DNA of 64,000 nt from Rhizobium sp. CF122 (GCF_000282035.1 NZ_AKKA01000009.1:100105-164104); one strand, 5' to 3'. Counted from the first letter of the stretch, positions 21,273 through 32,051 are shown. The notes: generated by a model from the letters alone, not told the origin. Program-made: numbers and translations.

Positions 21273-21323
21273 CGGCCCTCCGCTTAGCACCCCCGCAGTC
21301 AAGAAAATCAGAGGAGTGTAAAG

Positions 21324-22478
<1,155 letters not shown>

Positions 22479-22578
22479 TCCTCGGAACCTTCGGATTACG
22501 ACCATCCCGCCCGAAGCCCTTTGTCAGCTTTGGGCTCGGAAGGCGACAACAGCCTCGTCCGCAGAGCGCCAAAGGCTG

Positions 22579-23844
22579 TCACGAAGGCCCTACGATGTAT
22601 TCGACAAGGCGGGGTGCTTCCTCGGCGATCGCCAATATTATGCCTGACTTGCGCGTAGAGGCGAAATCCAACCCGGCGAAGTAAAGGCCCGGCAGGGTGG
22701 CCACGCCATCCTCGTGGACCGGCTGTCCCGCGGCATCGAGCGCACCGGGAAGCCTCATCCAACTGAAATCGCCCTTGAAGCCTGTGCACCACACCACGGT
22801 CGTTATGCCGGACCGGGAGAGATCAAGCGAAGCGATCGTCGGGTTCGGCTGTTGCATCGCGACCGTCTCCGCCGGGTCGGGTTCCGAAACGGGTGCATCG
22901 ATTCCAGCGCGGCTGACATATTCGTCGATATGGCGTTTGATGTTATTGGAGGCTTCATCCGCAAAGCGAACATTCGCTTCGAGATCGTCGGCGAACGAGA
23001 GGCGGTCGCCATCCTCGACGCCAGTCAATCGCCCAAGAAGCACGACACCTTGGGCGCTGAGCGCTTGAAGGCTTATCGTGTGCACCGACCCAAGCACACC
23101 TCGAGGCGGGATGCGTCCCGCAAGTCTAATGACCTCCTCCCGTCGCACGTCGAGAAACCCACATTCGAGGAGCCAGACCATGATGTCGCGGCCTCGGTAG
23201 CGCCGCGGGAGCCGTCCGACACGACTGGTGGCAAGGAAGACTGTTCGGCCTGCTTCCGCCAACTCCTCCGCGATCTGGACACCCGACTGGCCACTTCCGA
23301 CCACCAGCACCGCGCCGTCGGCAAGATCCGCAGCGCTGCGGTAGCCGGAGGCGTCGATCTGGCGAAGGACGGGCGGTAACGCAGCGGCCCAAACTGGGCG
23401 CACCGGACAATTCAGGCTGCCGCTTGCAACGATCACGTTCCGCGCTAAAAGCATGCCGCGTGAAGTGGTCAGCCGATACGCGTCATTCTCGTGCCTGAGT
23501 TCGCACACCGCAGTATCCGGTTCGATCGGGAGCGCGTTGCGCCTGGCGAAGTCCTCGAGGAGAGCGACGAACTGGTCGCGCGTCAGGGCACCGGATGGAT
23601 CCTCACCGTCATAGCAGTCGCCTGGCATGACGGTCTGCACGTTTGGGGTGTTCATCCGAAAGGAATCCCATCGCTGCGTGCGCCAGGTCTCTCCTATGCG
23701 GCCCCGCTCCAGGACGCTATGGCGCAAGCCCCTTCGTGCCAGCCAATAGCTGACGCCGAGGCCCGCCCAGCCGGCTCCGACGACGACAGCATCGAGAACA
23801 TCGGCACTACCATTCATTTGCTGCGGTGATCTCATGATCGGCAT
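22579..23844 (-). CDS. Flavin monooxygenase-like NAD(P)/FAD oxidoreductase
   Basis: 421-aa flavoprotein with two dinucleotide motifs: FAD-binding AVVVGAGWAGLGVSYWLA near the N-terminus and NAD(P)-binding VLVVGSGQSGVQIAEELA in the middle. The segment WRTQRWDSFRMNTPN and the C-terminal LYFAGLDFASTRKSGI are typical of the class B monooxygenase-like (CzcO-like) group. The enzyme is cytoplasmic and probably inserts oxygen into, or oxidises, a small organic substrate. Three in-frame ATGs (23844, 23835, 23817) make the start uncertain. It converges on the Tat aldo/keto reductase and has no close partner. Confidence 0.87.
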   Translation of the reverse strand: MPIMRSPQQMNGSADVLDAVVVGAGWAGLGVSYWLARRGLRHSVLERGRIGETWRTQRWDSFRMNTPNVQTVMPGDCYDGEDPSGALTRDQFVALLEDFARRNALPIEPDTAVCELRHENDAYRLTTSRGMLLARNVIVASGSLNCPVRPVWAAALPPVLRQIDASGYRSAADLADGAVLVVGSGQSGVQIAEELAEAGRTVFLATSRVGRLPRRYRGRDIMVWLLECGFLDVRREEVIRLAGRIPPRGVLGSVHTISLQALSAQGVVLLGRLTGVEDGDRLSFADDLEANVRFADEASNNIKRHIDEYVSRAGIDAPVSEPDPAETVAMQQPNPTIASLDLSRSGITTVVWCTGFKGDFSWMRLPGALDAAGQPVHEDGVATLPGLYFAGLDFASTRKSGIILAIAEEAPRLVEYIVGPS

Positions 23845-24691
23845 CCCCAGCCATCCCCGCGCGGCATTAAGCCTTGTTCACGACAATTAGTCCAGCGTGG
23901 CGGATCTCCACCCGACTGGCCGAGCGCACTCGATTTCGCCAGCCCCAGTCACCGCATGAAACTGCGCCACAGCGCGCTCGCCAAACCGGAAGGCAAGGTC
24001 GCCTGATGCGACGCAGTTCACTTCGTCGCTGGTGCGGATGGCCGTGCAAAAAGCGATGTGAAACTCGCGCCGAAGTTTGCTCGACTACCCAATTATTTCC
24101 TCGCCACCGCCTTTGCAGGATTGGCCTGTCGGCTAGCATTGGGTGGTCGGGTCTGACTGGTGCGCCGGGTTCAACGGCGGCTTTGGGCCCAATAGCGGAA
24201 GAGGCCTTGGCCGGCAAGCGCCCAATTCCGGTCATTGAAACTCTTATCTGTGCTACGTTTCAATTACATCACGGGGCGGCCGGCTTTGTGACGCAAATCG
24301 GGGTTGGTAAATAGAGACTCTCCCTCAATCGCGGAATAGCTCTCTCAATCCATTGCAGGAATCAAGTGTTTCGTGTCCGCGCTACCCAGCCTTGCAAATG
24401 CCAGCCAAGTCGCTTGCGGTAAACCGGCACATCTGGTCACGAGCGGGATTTTGCGGACGAAGAGAACACGGCATGGATCGCGGCGTCCTTGACGGTATCT
24501 TGTCTGCAGGTGCCCTAGTTGCGGCTGTGACCCGTGTCCACAGAGTAACTGGCAACGTTGCTCAGGACTTTCGAGGTGAAGTCAAATTCCCTCTCCGATC
24601 CGTGCAGAGGAAGGCGGCGGAGGACCGGGAGCGAATTGTCAGCGGAAGCTGTTCGCGTCGCAACCGCGGCGTCGCAAGTCCCTGAAGAGAG
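23845..24691. other. Gene-poor stretch before tRNA-Arg
   Basis: About 850 nt with no convincing gene. Open frames here are arginine-rich or lack ribosome sites and resemble no family I know. No copy of the tRNA-Arg 3' end was noticed in it. It may be relic DNA at the junction between accessory and core sequence. Confidence 0.5.
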
Positions 24692-24768
<77 letters not shown>

Positions 24769-24818
24769 GCGTGACCCGGGCTTCATGCCCTGGTCAAATC
24801 ATCGCGTATGAAAGCGGA

Positions 24819-25124
24819 TCAATGCGTCCAAGGCTGAGTCCGCGTATAGCGGAAATTATCAGGGTAAGCCACAGTCTGGCGTTGCGGATCCTTCGGGGCG
24901 ATGACCCGATACTCGATGCCGTTGCGCTTCGCGTAAGCTTCAGCGAGTTCCTGCGTTTCGAAGGTCAGCTTCAGCTGCTGGCGCATGTCCGAGGAAGACG
25001 TGTAACCCATGATCGGATCGATGGTACGCGGCGTCTCCTGATCGAACTCAAGAACCCAAATATTTGTCTTTGCCTTGCCGGACTGCATCGCGGTCTTGGC
25101 TGGGCGGTAGATCTTGGCAGACAT
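24819..25124 (-). CDS. NADH dehydrogenase accessory subunit, NDUFS4-like (ETC complex I family)
   Basis: 101-aa protein matching the alphaproteobacterial homologue of the mitochondrial complex I 18-kDa subunit. Visible landmarks are MSAKIYRPAKTAMQSGK, WVLEFDQETPRTIDPIMGY and the C-terminal YPDNFRYTRTQPWTH. GGAGG lies 10 nt before the ATG. It acts at the inner membrane as an assembly or stability factor of respiratory complex I. This is a core gene, and together with the two neighbouring tRNAs it marks stable chromosome to the left of the island. Confidence 0.93.
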   Translation of the reverse strand: MSAKIYRPAKTAMQSGKAKTNIWVLEFDQETPRTIDPIMGYTSSSDMRQQLKLTFETQELAEAYAKRNGIEYRVIAPKDPQRQTVAYPDNFRYTRTQPWTH

Positions 25125-25461
25125 TGCTGCAACGCCTCCGAATTAGCGGGCTTTCGCACTCGAAACTTCACTCTGCCCCATATCCGAGGCTTCTCTTCAT
25201 CCAAACCATCGCACAAAGAGATGAGTTTTGCTTACCGACGAATCCCTTTCTTTTCAAGAAAAAAGCCAAGGCGGCGGAGCGCTGGATCTCCGATCGTTTT
25301 CCGGCAGCCCTCCTCTTTTCGCGATCACTCGATAACTCGTGCTCATATCAATCACTCCGCACAGCAAGCTGAACGATGGGGTGCTTAAACCAAGCATGGG
25401 GATACGCGATTTATGTATTGCGGGCGCGAGGCGAACCGTGTATTGCCCTCCCTCGTCGGCA

Positions 25462-25538
<77 letters not shown>

Positions 25539-25639
25539 TTTTTCCCCATTATTCCACGGGCTAGTCCATGACGGCGCTCATTGGCGCCACCGGATCCGCC
25601 ACCGTTTCCGGCCAATTTCTCCGGCATCGTACGCGCCGA

Positions 25640-25942
25640 GATGGATATCCGTGCACGAGGCCGGGCACGCAGTCGCGGCGCACGCGCTGTCGCCGTCACA
25701 GCGGATCGAACTGTCGATGCGAAAGAGCTACCGGATATTCGACACAAATGTGATTGCGCATGGCGCGACGCGCTCCGAAGAAGACGTGGAGGACATTGTT
25801 ACCGGCAAGGAGCTTCGGAGCCAAGGAAACGTTGCTGGTCGGGCGGTCGATTGGTTTCTCGGGCTTTCGTGGGAGTGATCTCGAGGTCGCCACGTGGATC
25901 GCGGTCCGGATGGTTTGCTCCTATGGAAGGAGCAAGCACTAG
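25640..25942 (+). pseudogene. Remnant of FtsH-like (M41) zinc metalloprotease
   Basis: A broken fragment of a peptidase M41 domain. One frame reads RWISVHEAGHAVAAHAL (HExxH at 25654-25668) through GRAVDWFLG. The next part of the domain, GSDLEVATWIAVRMVCSYG (about 25871-25927), lies in another frame, so at least one frameshift separates the two. The SDL aspartate is where the third zinc ligand of this family sits. The ATPase part and C-terminus are missing. It lies just inside the left island end. No function is expected. Confidence 0.7.
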
Positions 25943-26403
25943 ATATTCTTAAATGTCGAGGCATGGTCATCGACTGTAGACGTCTCGAGACCCCCCGCAC
26001 TCCGAAATGAAATCGCACTCAACACGAGCTCTCTCACTTGTTTCGACGAACCGGCGACTCTCTTAGGCGTGACCGGCGGGGTCGGCAGCGCGAGTTTTGG
26101 CGAGAGCGACTCCCGGCCCACCATCCGACGTCGCCTCGATGAACACAACACCGTGCCCCTCCAGGGCGGCCCGCACCCGCGACGCGACTCCCCCAGGACC
26201 TTGCCCTCGCACTTTTCCAAGCGGACGACGACGGCGGCGCCTACCTGCGTCCGCGCAGCAGGACGCTCCTCGACCTGGCGACGACTGTACGGCTCTCTAC
26301 GCCCTGCGGTTCGGGCCAAGCGGACAGGCGGCTGCCCGTGGCGTTACCCTTGTCAAATAATCAAATGAATTGTATATTTCGTATAATTTGAAGGAGCGCC
26401 ACG
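25943..26403. other. Non-coding or relic stretch before toxin-antitoxin pair
   Basis: No frame here has a ribosome site or a recognisable family pattern; the frames are arginine-rich on both strands. The right end holds the promoter of the toxin-antitoxin operon. Confidence 0.5.
26350..26378 (+). promoter_or_regulatory. Likely sigma-70 promoter of toxin-antitoxin operon
   Basis: TTGTCA (26350-26355) and TATATT (26373-26378) are spaced 17 bp and precede the antitoxin start by about 25 bp. An AT-rich imperfect inverted repeat overlaps the -10 region, a plausible autoregulation site. Confidence 0.5.
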
Positions 26404-26661
26404 ATGGAAAAATTCTCCACGGTAGAATTGCTGCGCGATATTAAGACCGTGACCATGGCGGCAGATCGCCAGCCGGTCGCTATTACTCAACATCGCAAGG
26501 CCCGCTACGTCCTCATGACCTACGACGATTTTGAGGCCATGAAGCAAAAAGGCGATCCGCGCAGGGCTTATGGCCCCAATGAGGCCCCCCCTGAACTGGC
26601 AGCGTTGATCGGTCCGGAACTGGACCGACTGATAGAGGAAGGAAGCGAGACCAATGGCTGA
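26404..26661 (+). CDS. Type II antitoxin, Phd/YefM-like
   Basis: 85-aa protein. The N-terminal DNA-binding part (STVELLRDIKTVTMAADRQP) and the following VAITQHRKARYVLMTYDDFEAM match the Phd/YefM fold; the acidic C-terminal tail (LDRLIEEGSETNG) would cover the toxin. AAGGAG lies 8 nt before the ATG. It overlaps the toxin gene by 8 nt, so both are coupled. It should neutralise the toxin and repress the operon, and may help keep the island in the chromosome. Confidence 0.83.
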   Translation: MEKFSTVELLRDIKTVTMAADRQPVAITQHRKARYVLMTYDDFEAMKQKGDPRRAYGPNEAPPELAALIGPELDRLIEEGSETNG

Positions 26662-27070
26662 TACTCCGGCCAATGGTTCGATCATCCGCTATCCTTATCT
26701 CTGGACATGGCAGCGCGACAAGGGAGAAACTGAGGGGCGGAAGGCACGCCCGGTTTGCATGGTTCTAGCAATCCCGAAAGGCAATCAGACAAACCTGATC
26801 TTATTGGCTATCTCAGGCACCCCGCCCCGCTCCGATCAAACCGCCTTGGAGATTCCCCAGCTTGAATGCCGCCGCGCTGGAATCCGTGAGTGGAAGGATG
26901 CGTGGATTACCGTCTCTGAATTCAATCATGACATAGCCGAGCAGTCCTTTTACTACGACCCGAGTGCAGAGGTTTTGGGATCGTTCAGCAAGGGATTTCT
27001 TGCGAAGATCGCAGCCGCTTTCAAGCCCTTCCTTGCTCAGCCGAGTGCGCGGGTCAGTCGAACCGATTGA
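26654..27070 (+). CDS. Type II toxin, PemK/MazF-like
   Basis: 138-aa protein with features of the PemK/MazF endoribonuclease fold: a start region with IIRYPYLWTWQRDKGETEGRK, RPVCMVLAIPKGNQTN and a C-terminal helix FLAKIAAAFKPFLAQ. Toxins of this group cut mRNA. The gene starts inside the antitoxin stop region. The family call is weaker than for the antitoxin because the toxin is somewhat longer than classic MazF and lacks an obvious close match. Confidence 0.7.
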   Translation: MADTPANGSIIRYPYLWTWQRDKGETEGRKARPVCMVLAIPKGNQTNLILLAISGTPPRSDQTALEIPQLECRRAGIREWKDAWITVSEFNHDIAEQSFYYDPSAEVLGSFSKGFLAKIAAAFKPFLAQPSARVSRTD

Positions 27071-27275
27071 GGGGAGGCCCGCCCTTTTGCGATGCCTTCC
27101 ATGGGATGTCGTGACGGATAAGCTTCATCGTCCGAGCAGCGAGCGCACGGACGAGTTTAGGATTGATCGACGTGAGCGCTGACTGGCTCTTCAGCGCCTT
27201 GAAGATGCAATCGAACTCATTCGTGTGAATTGCACGAATCCTAAACTCCAAAGGAACGTTCCCCGCGACGACCAT
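27054..27275 (-). CDS. Short hypothetical protein, doubtful
   Basis: A 73-aa frame with plausible composition (e.g. EFRIRAIHTNEFDCIFKALK and LVRALAARTMKLIRHDIPW) that matches no family I recognise. It overlaps the toxin 3' end by 17 nt on the opposite strand. No strong ribosome site was seen. It may be the C-terminal relic of a longer gene. Confidence 0.25.
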   Translation of the reverse strand: MVVAGNVPLEFRIRAIHTNEFDCIFKALKSQSALTSINPKLVRALAARTMKLIRHDIPWKASQKGGPPLNRFD

Positions 27276-27358
27276 TGTGGTGACGCGCTCGCGTGCCGTC
27301 GGCGAGAAAGGTTCCCAGGTATGGGATCACTTGGTCGGGCTGTGATTGTCGCGCAGCG

Positions 27359-28291
27359 TCAATCCCTCGCTGCAGCGGCATCTCCAGGTGACTGAGCACG
27401 AATCGAGAGTTTCTGGGCCTCAAGCGCTACGAAATCGGAAAGCAGCTTGACACGTGACGGCACGGTCCGACCAAGCGCGTGAACAGCACTGAAGCGCATC
27501 GGCTTGAGCGCTCCCGAGGGTGTCACATCAATCAATATTCCCGAATCCAAGTCGTCTGCCACCACACAACGCATGAGCAAGGCTACTCCGAGGCCGTGCC
27601 GCGCTGCCGAATGTAGAGCGATGCCGCTGTCGCAGTCTATTCGCCCGGTTGGGAGGATCTTGGACCCGTCGGCAAAGGCGATGTGTGCCGTTCGGCCGCC
27701 AACGGAGTACCGCGCAAAGGGCATGCTCTGAAAGTCATGGATTGTCCTCGGCACGCCCCATTTTGATAGAAGCGACGGAGCTGCAACCAGAACCATGTCG
27801 AGATCCGCGAGATGCCGAACAACCAGATCGGGTTGCACGACCTCCCCGACCCTGAAGACGACATCGTAATCGTCCCGGATGATGTCGACGAACCTGTCTG
27901 TCAACCCGATGTCCAGCGTTAGGTCAGGGTATTCCTCGGCAAACTTGGTGAAGATCGCCCCGAGAAACAGCTCTGACATTTCGACGGGCATACTGAATCG
28001 CAATCGTCCGGTTAGTCCGCTGCTACTTGATAGCCCATCGTCCGATGCATCGAGTTCCCGCAGCAGTGGACCGATCCGCTCGAACAGCATCTGCCCGTCG
28101 GGGGTCAGCGTAAGGGCGCGTGTCGACCTGAGAAAAAGACGGGATCCGACCAGCTTTTCCAACCGACCGACGCTCTTCGAAATGGCGGAGGGTGATGTTT
28201 TCAGATCCCGAGCAGCCGCACTGAACGATCCAACTTCGACCGTGCGCACGAACGCGATCAATCCCGACATCTCATTCAGCAAATGGGTCAC
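27359..28291 (-). CDS. LysR-family transcriptional regulator
   Basis: 310-aa regulator with an N-terminal winged helix (SFSAAARDLKTSPSAISKSV, then LEKLVGSRLFLRSTRALTLT) and the usual effector domain. ATG 28270 (MSGLIAFV) is an alternative start. It diverges from a short-chain dehydrogenase gene with about 95 bp between, so that gene is the likely target. LysR/SDR pairs of this form are common in proteobacterial stress and xenobiotic loci; the inducer is unknown. Confidence 0.92.
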   Translation of the reverse strand: MTHLLNEMSGLIAFVRTVEVGSFSAAARDLKTSPSAISKSVGRLEKLVGSRLFLRSTRALTLTPDGQMLFERIGPLLRELDASDDGLSSSSGLTGRLRFSMPVEMSELFLGAIFTKFAEEYPDLTLDIGLTDRFVDIIRDDYDVVFRVGEVVQPDLVVRHLADLDMVLVAAPSLLSKWGVPRTIHDFQSMPFARYSVGGRTAHIAFADGSKILPTGRIDCDSGIALHSAARHGLGVALLMRCVVADDLDSGILIDVTPSGALKPMRFSAVHALGRTVPSRVKLLSDFVALEAQKLSIRAQSPGDAAAARD

Positions 28292-28385
28292 CTGAATCTC
28301 CGAGGAAAAGGTTTTGTGCCGACGACACGGCTAAAATCCATACAGGCAGCAGCATACGTTCGCCCTGTCAACATGGAGAACGAAA

Positions 28386-29135
28386 ATGCCTAGTCTCAAA
28401 GATAAGATCGCGGTCATTACCGGCGGCAATAGTGGCATCGGCAAAGCGACTGCCATGCTCTTCGCCCAAGAAGGCGCTCAAGTCATCATTACAGGGAGAA
28501 GGAAGGATGTCGTCGATCAGGCAGCCAAGGATATCGGCAATGGAGCCATTGGCGTCATCGGCGACGTAGCGAGCAGGGGCCATCATCATGACCTTGCAGA
28601 AGACATCCGCCGGCGTTTTGGCGCACTTGATATCTACATGGCGAACGCCGGAGTGATCAATCTCTTGCCCTCCGACGAAGTCACGGAGGACGAGTACGAC
28701 CAACACTTTGCGATTAACACCCGCGGCGTATTCTTCGGCGTTCAGGCCATCTCGCCGCTTATTCGGATCGGGGGCACCATTATCCTGACAAGTTCGCTCG
28801 CGGCGACGAGGATACTTCCAAATCACACGTTGTATGCAGGTACGAAGGCGGCGATCGCAGCGTTCGCTCGCAACTGGGCTGTCGAGTTCAAGTCCCGAAA
28901 GATCCGCGTGAACGTCCTCAGTCCGGGGCCCGTAGAAACTGAAATTCTAGGCAAACTAGGCGTGTCGGAAGAAAATCGGCCGGAGATGATCGACCAGCTA
29001 TCGAAAGCAATACCAGCCGGCCGTTTGGGTCGCCCCGACGAGCTGGCAAAAGCAGCTCTGTTTCTCGCCTCTGATGCAGCAAGCTTCGTAAATGGTGTCG
29101 AGCTCCACGTCGATGGTGGGATGGGGCTCGTGTGA
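28386..29135 (+). CDS. Short-chain dehydrogenase/reductase
   Basis: 249-aa cytoplasmic NAD(P)-dependent oxidoreductase. The cofactor motif is VITGGNSGIGKATAM, the structural NAG is in IYMANAGVI, and the active site has Ser in ILTSSLAAT and YxxxK in LYAGTKAAI. GGAGAACGAAA precedes the ATG. It diverges from a LysR regulator that probably controls it. The substrate cannot be predicted. Confidence 0.93.
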   Translation: MPSLKDKIAVITGGNSGIGKATAMLFAQEGAQVIITGRRKDVVDQAAKDIGNGAIGVIGDVASRGHHHDLAEDIRRRFGALDIYMANAGVINLLPSDEVTEDEYDQHFAINTRGVFFGVQAISPLIRIGGTIILTSSLAATRILPNHTLYAGTKAAIAAFARNWAVEFKSRKIRVNVLSPGPVETEILGKLGVSEENRPEMIDQLSKAIPAGRLGRPDELAKAALFLASDAASFVNGVELHVDGGMGLV

Positions 29136-29268
29136 CAACAAGGCAGTGAACGCGCTCCGATCCTGAGTTCTGCCCTACTTCGAGAAGCTGGTGTGCGAAC
29201 CCTGTCGCTCAGGGGCAGCACCGGCTTCAAAGTCCCTTGTTGCGGGTGAGATTATGATGTGCCCAACT

Positions 29269-29284
29269 AGAACGCTCGTATATC
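29269..29284 (+). promoter_or_regulatory. Island motif copy upstream of cyclase 1
   Basis: AGAACGCTCGTATATC fits the island-wide consensus and shares AAC...CGTATA.CT with the copies at 34621 and 41976. It ends 25 bp before the cyclase start and points toward the gene. Confidence 0.45.
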
Positions 29285-29309
29285 TACCGCTGCAATAGCG
29301 TCCGCGTAA

Positions 29310-30506
29310 ATGCTGGAGACTATGGGTGTCGAACTAGACCTTAGATTTCGAGTGCAGATTCTGGACTGGCTCGCGGCCGGGATTCGGTACCAGCCGCGGG
29401 GGGAAAAGGTCTTCGCGGAGCTCTGTGCCCGCATCGTTGCATGTGGGATTCCTCTTAGCAGAGCGACGCTGCATCTTCGGGTCCACCATCCGCAGTGGCT
29501 GGGCACGCGGATGACCTGGATGCGCGGCCAGCCCGATGCCAGCGTTCAGACGATCGCCTATGACGTCGAGGCAACCGACGTATTTCTACGCAGCCCATTT
29601 CGGGTGGCGATCGATAGCGGAAAGCGTGTTCGGCAGAAGCTCCAGATCAACGGCCCGCATATTTTTGCAGTATACGAGGAGCTGAAACACGACGGCCATA
29701 CCGACTACGTGGCTTGGCCCCTCGATCACACGCAAGGTCGCCGCCACCTCATTACCTTCGCTACCGATCGTCCCGATGGTTTTTCGGATCAGGAATTGGC
29801 GCTCCTCGACACGCTGATGCCGTGGTACTCGCTCGTCACCGAAGTACGGGTAAAGGACCAACTGGCTCGAACGCTGTTGGAGACTTACGTGGGTGCGCAC
29901 GCCTCCGACGAGATACTGCACGGCGCCATAACGCGTGGCAGTCGAGAGACGATCATTGCAGCCATCCTGATCTGTGATCTGCGAAACTTCACTCGTCTGT
30001 CTGACAGTCTTCCGCGTGACGAACTGATCGAAATCTTAAACAGGTACTTCGATGTCGTCGCGGAGCCGATTGAACGTCACGGCGGCGAGATACTGAAATT
30101 CATCGGAGACGGCCTCCTAGCGGTATTTCCAATGGATGGCACGGATGCCTGCCAGCATCTGCTCGCGGCGGTGCAGGAAGGATATCAAAGCGCGTCCTGC
30201 TTGCGACGAACTGCCGAACTGGTCCGCTTTGGCACCGGCATCCACCTCGGTGAAGTCATGTACGGGAACATCGGCTCCAAAAAGCGTCTCGATTTCACCG
30301 TGATCGGATCCGCGGTGAATCTGGCCTTCAAACTCGAGGCGCTCACCAAAACACTAGATCGTCCAGTCCTGCTCTCGGGAGATTTCGTACAAGCAGCCGC
30401 ATGCTTTGATCAAACCGACTACCTGGGTCCGCAAAGGGTCTCCGGCTTCGATGTTCCGATCGGTGTTCACGCGTTGCGGTTGAACGCCTCTCAAATGCCT
30501 TGCTGA
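29310..30506 (+). CDS. Class III adenylate/guanylate cyclase 1
   Basis: 398-aa cytoplasmic protein: an N-terminal sensor-like domain (about 1-185) and a C-terminal class III catalytic domain. Metal-binding aspartates are in LICDLRNFTRLSD and KFIGDGLLAVFP, and the base-recognition lysine is in EILKFIGDG. The transition-state region reads VIGSAVNLAFKLEAL, where the usual Arg after the Asn is Lys, which may lower activity. The N-terminal domain (SRATLHLRVHHPQWLG) resembles that of cyclase 2 (DRLTLHLMTLHPEILG), so they are paralogues. ATG 29322, with GGAG upstream, is an alternative start. It makes cAMP if active. Confidence 0.88.
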   Translation: MLETMGVELDLRFRVQILDWLAAGIRYQPRGEKVFAELCARIVACGIPLSRATLHLRVHHPQWLGTRMTWMRGQPDASVQTIAYDVEATDVFLRSPFRVAIDSGKRVRQKLQINGPHIFAVYEELKHDGHTDYVAWPLDHTQGRRHLITFATDRPDGFSDQELALLDTLMPWYSLVTEVRVKDQLARTLLETYVGAHASDEILHGAITRGSRETIIAAILICDLRNFTRLSDSLPRDELIEILNRYFDVVAEPIERHGGEILKFIGDGLLAVFPMDGTDACQHLLAAVQEGYQSASCLRRTAELVRFGTGIHLGEVMYGNIGSKKRLDFTVIGSAVNLAFKLEALTKTLDRPVLLSGDFVQAAACFDQTDYLGPQRVSGFDVPIGVHALRLNASQMPC

Positions 30507-30521
30507 TCCCAACGGTACTCC

Positions 30522-31061
30522 TTGAGGAACGCTGGGGCAGCCAGAAAACACGTCTTTGTTCTGGATCACGACATGACGACCCGGACGAAGATAGCGGACG
30601 TCCTCGCCGCAAACTCGATCAAAGTTAGCCTGGTCTCAGAAGAACGCCAACTTCGAAGGTTGGTCGCGATGGAAATCGCGGATGCGATGATTGTAGAAGT
30701 TAATTCATCGGAGGCTCTCGCCACGGTGCGGAATCTGGCTTCGCTGACCCATACACCGATCATCGTTACTAGCGCCGATTTGCGCGATGAAGACGACAAG
30801 GTTCGAGGATTGGAGGCTGGCGCTGTAGACTATCTCGTCAAGCCCTTTGGGTACCGCGAATTCATGGCTAGGCTGACTGTGGCGATGCGCGATAGGACGT
30901 CGCCGCTTCCGGCACGCGATCGACGCAGTTATCGCTTTGATGACTACAAGCTATCCGTTCGGCAGCGTTGCTTGATACGGTTGGACGGAAGCGATGTGAA
31001 ATTGACCACCGCTGAATTCAACCTCTTGATCGCGTTCCTCAATGCGTTGGCCGCAGGATGA
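30522..31061 (+). pseudogene. Truncated OmpR-type response regulator with altered receiver
   Basis: 179-aa product with an N-terminal receiver and the start of a winged-helix output domain. The acidic pair is kept (VLDHD), as are the switch serine (IIVTSADL) and lysine (DYLVKPFG), but the phosphoacceptor position reads MIVEV with Glu instead of Asp. The winged helix begins normally (VKLTTAEFNLLIAFLNA) and then stops, so the recognition helix is missing. It begins 16 nt after cyclase 1. As built it cannot bind DNA in the usual way; it may be dead or act by protein contacts. Confidence 0.7.
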
Positions 31062-31685
31062 AACCGGAAAAATCCCTGCGTTCATCGTCTCCATCGTGTC
31101 CGGTTGACACAGCTCACTTGAGTTAGCCGTTCGAAGCATCGCTAACATCCCAAAGGCCTGTGGAACTCGATCATGAAGTTCGGTGTTTCGGCGTCTCTCT
31201 ACCAAAGATGGCCTCCTTCCGCAGGCGGAAGCTGTCGGCGAAGCGCGACCTGGCGACCGGCCACCATGAAATAGTTTCTCCAGCGTGGCGCGCGGGTAAT
31301 GTTGTAAAAGCAGCTCGGCCGCCGTCGCAAACTCGCCGAAGAGAATGGTCAGACGATGCTCTTCGTTTTCAATGCGATAGGCTCTTGCAGGACCGTCGGA
31401 TGCAGATCCTGTCGGTCTTGCTCGCGACAGCGATGAATTCCACGTTTCCGCCAATTCCCTTCCCCGCTGATGACCGCCGCGAGCAGTAAGAGCGCGCTGG
31501 AAACGCCGGTAGCATACTTAGGTTTGGATTGACGCCAATACTCCCATAGGTCGATGATCGTTCCTCTTGAACGTAGGGATCGAAGGCGCGGTCTCGGCCC
31601 GACTACCTGTGCTTGGTTCGGCAAGTGCGATTTTGCCTTTGGCCGGTGAGCATGCCTCCAATGGAGCAAAGAAGCTCTACATCAC
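31062..31685. other. Stretch without a clear gene between two receiver genes
   Basis: About 620 nt. Minus-strand frames contain protein-like pieces (e.g. EYWRQSKPKYATGVSSALLL, 31349-31669) in different registers with no ribosome site or known family. It is probably the decayed remainder of the truncated regulator's downstream DNA or another lost gene. Confidence 0.4.
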
Positions 31686-32051
31686 ATGGAAATGCTTCAA
31701 ATGCTGGTTGCCATCGTAGACGACGACGCAGTGGTTCGGGAATCATTGCTCGATCTGCTCGAGGTGTCCGGTTATTCCGTCGTGACATTCGCGTCTGCTG
31801 CCGATTTTCTGGAATCGCCCCGGATCCCCGAAATGCGATGTCTTCTCCTCGACATTTCAATGCCAGGCATGAGCGGCATCGACCTCTATAAGGAACTGAA
31901 CCGGCGAAAGATCGCGATACCCGTCGTATTCATGACAGGCCATGCGCAAGAGGCGCTGATCAACGAAGCGAAACGGGCAGGAATCTGCTTGTTCAAGCCT
32001 TTTGCTGGCGCGGAACTTCGAAGGGCGATCGAAACCGCTATTGAGATCTAG
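31686..32051 (+). CDS. Single-domain response regulator (receiver only)
   Basis: 121-aa CheY/FixJ-N-type receiver. The acidic cluster is AIVDDDAVV, the phosphoacceptor Asp is in CLLLDISMPGMSG, the switch Thr in VVFMTGHA and the conserved Lys in CLFKPFAG. No output domain follows. It faces the large PAS kinase gene at 32102 (convergent), its likely partner. Such lone receivers serve as phosphate sinks or relay proteins in rhizobial PAS-kinase systems. Confidence 0.9.
   Translation: MEMLQMLVAIVDDDAVVRESLLDLLEVSGYSVVTFASAADFLESPRIPEMRCLLLDISMPGMSGIDLYKELNRRKIAIPVVFMTGHAQEALINEAKRAGICLFKPFAGAELRRAIETAIEI

Noticed and set aside
24353..24685. 110-aa open frame before tRNA-Arg
   Set aside because: No ribosome site, no family pattern and unlike neighbours in composition.
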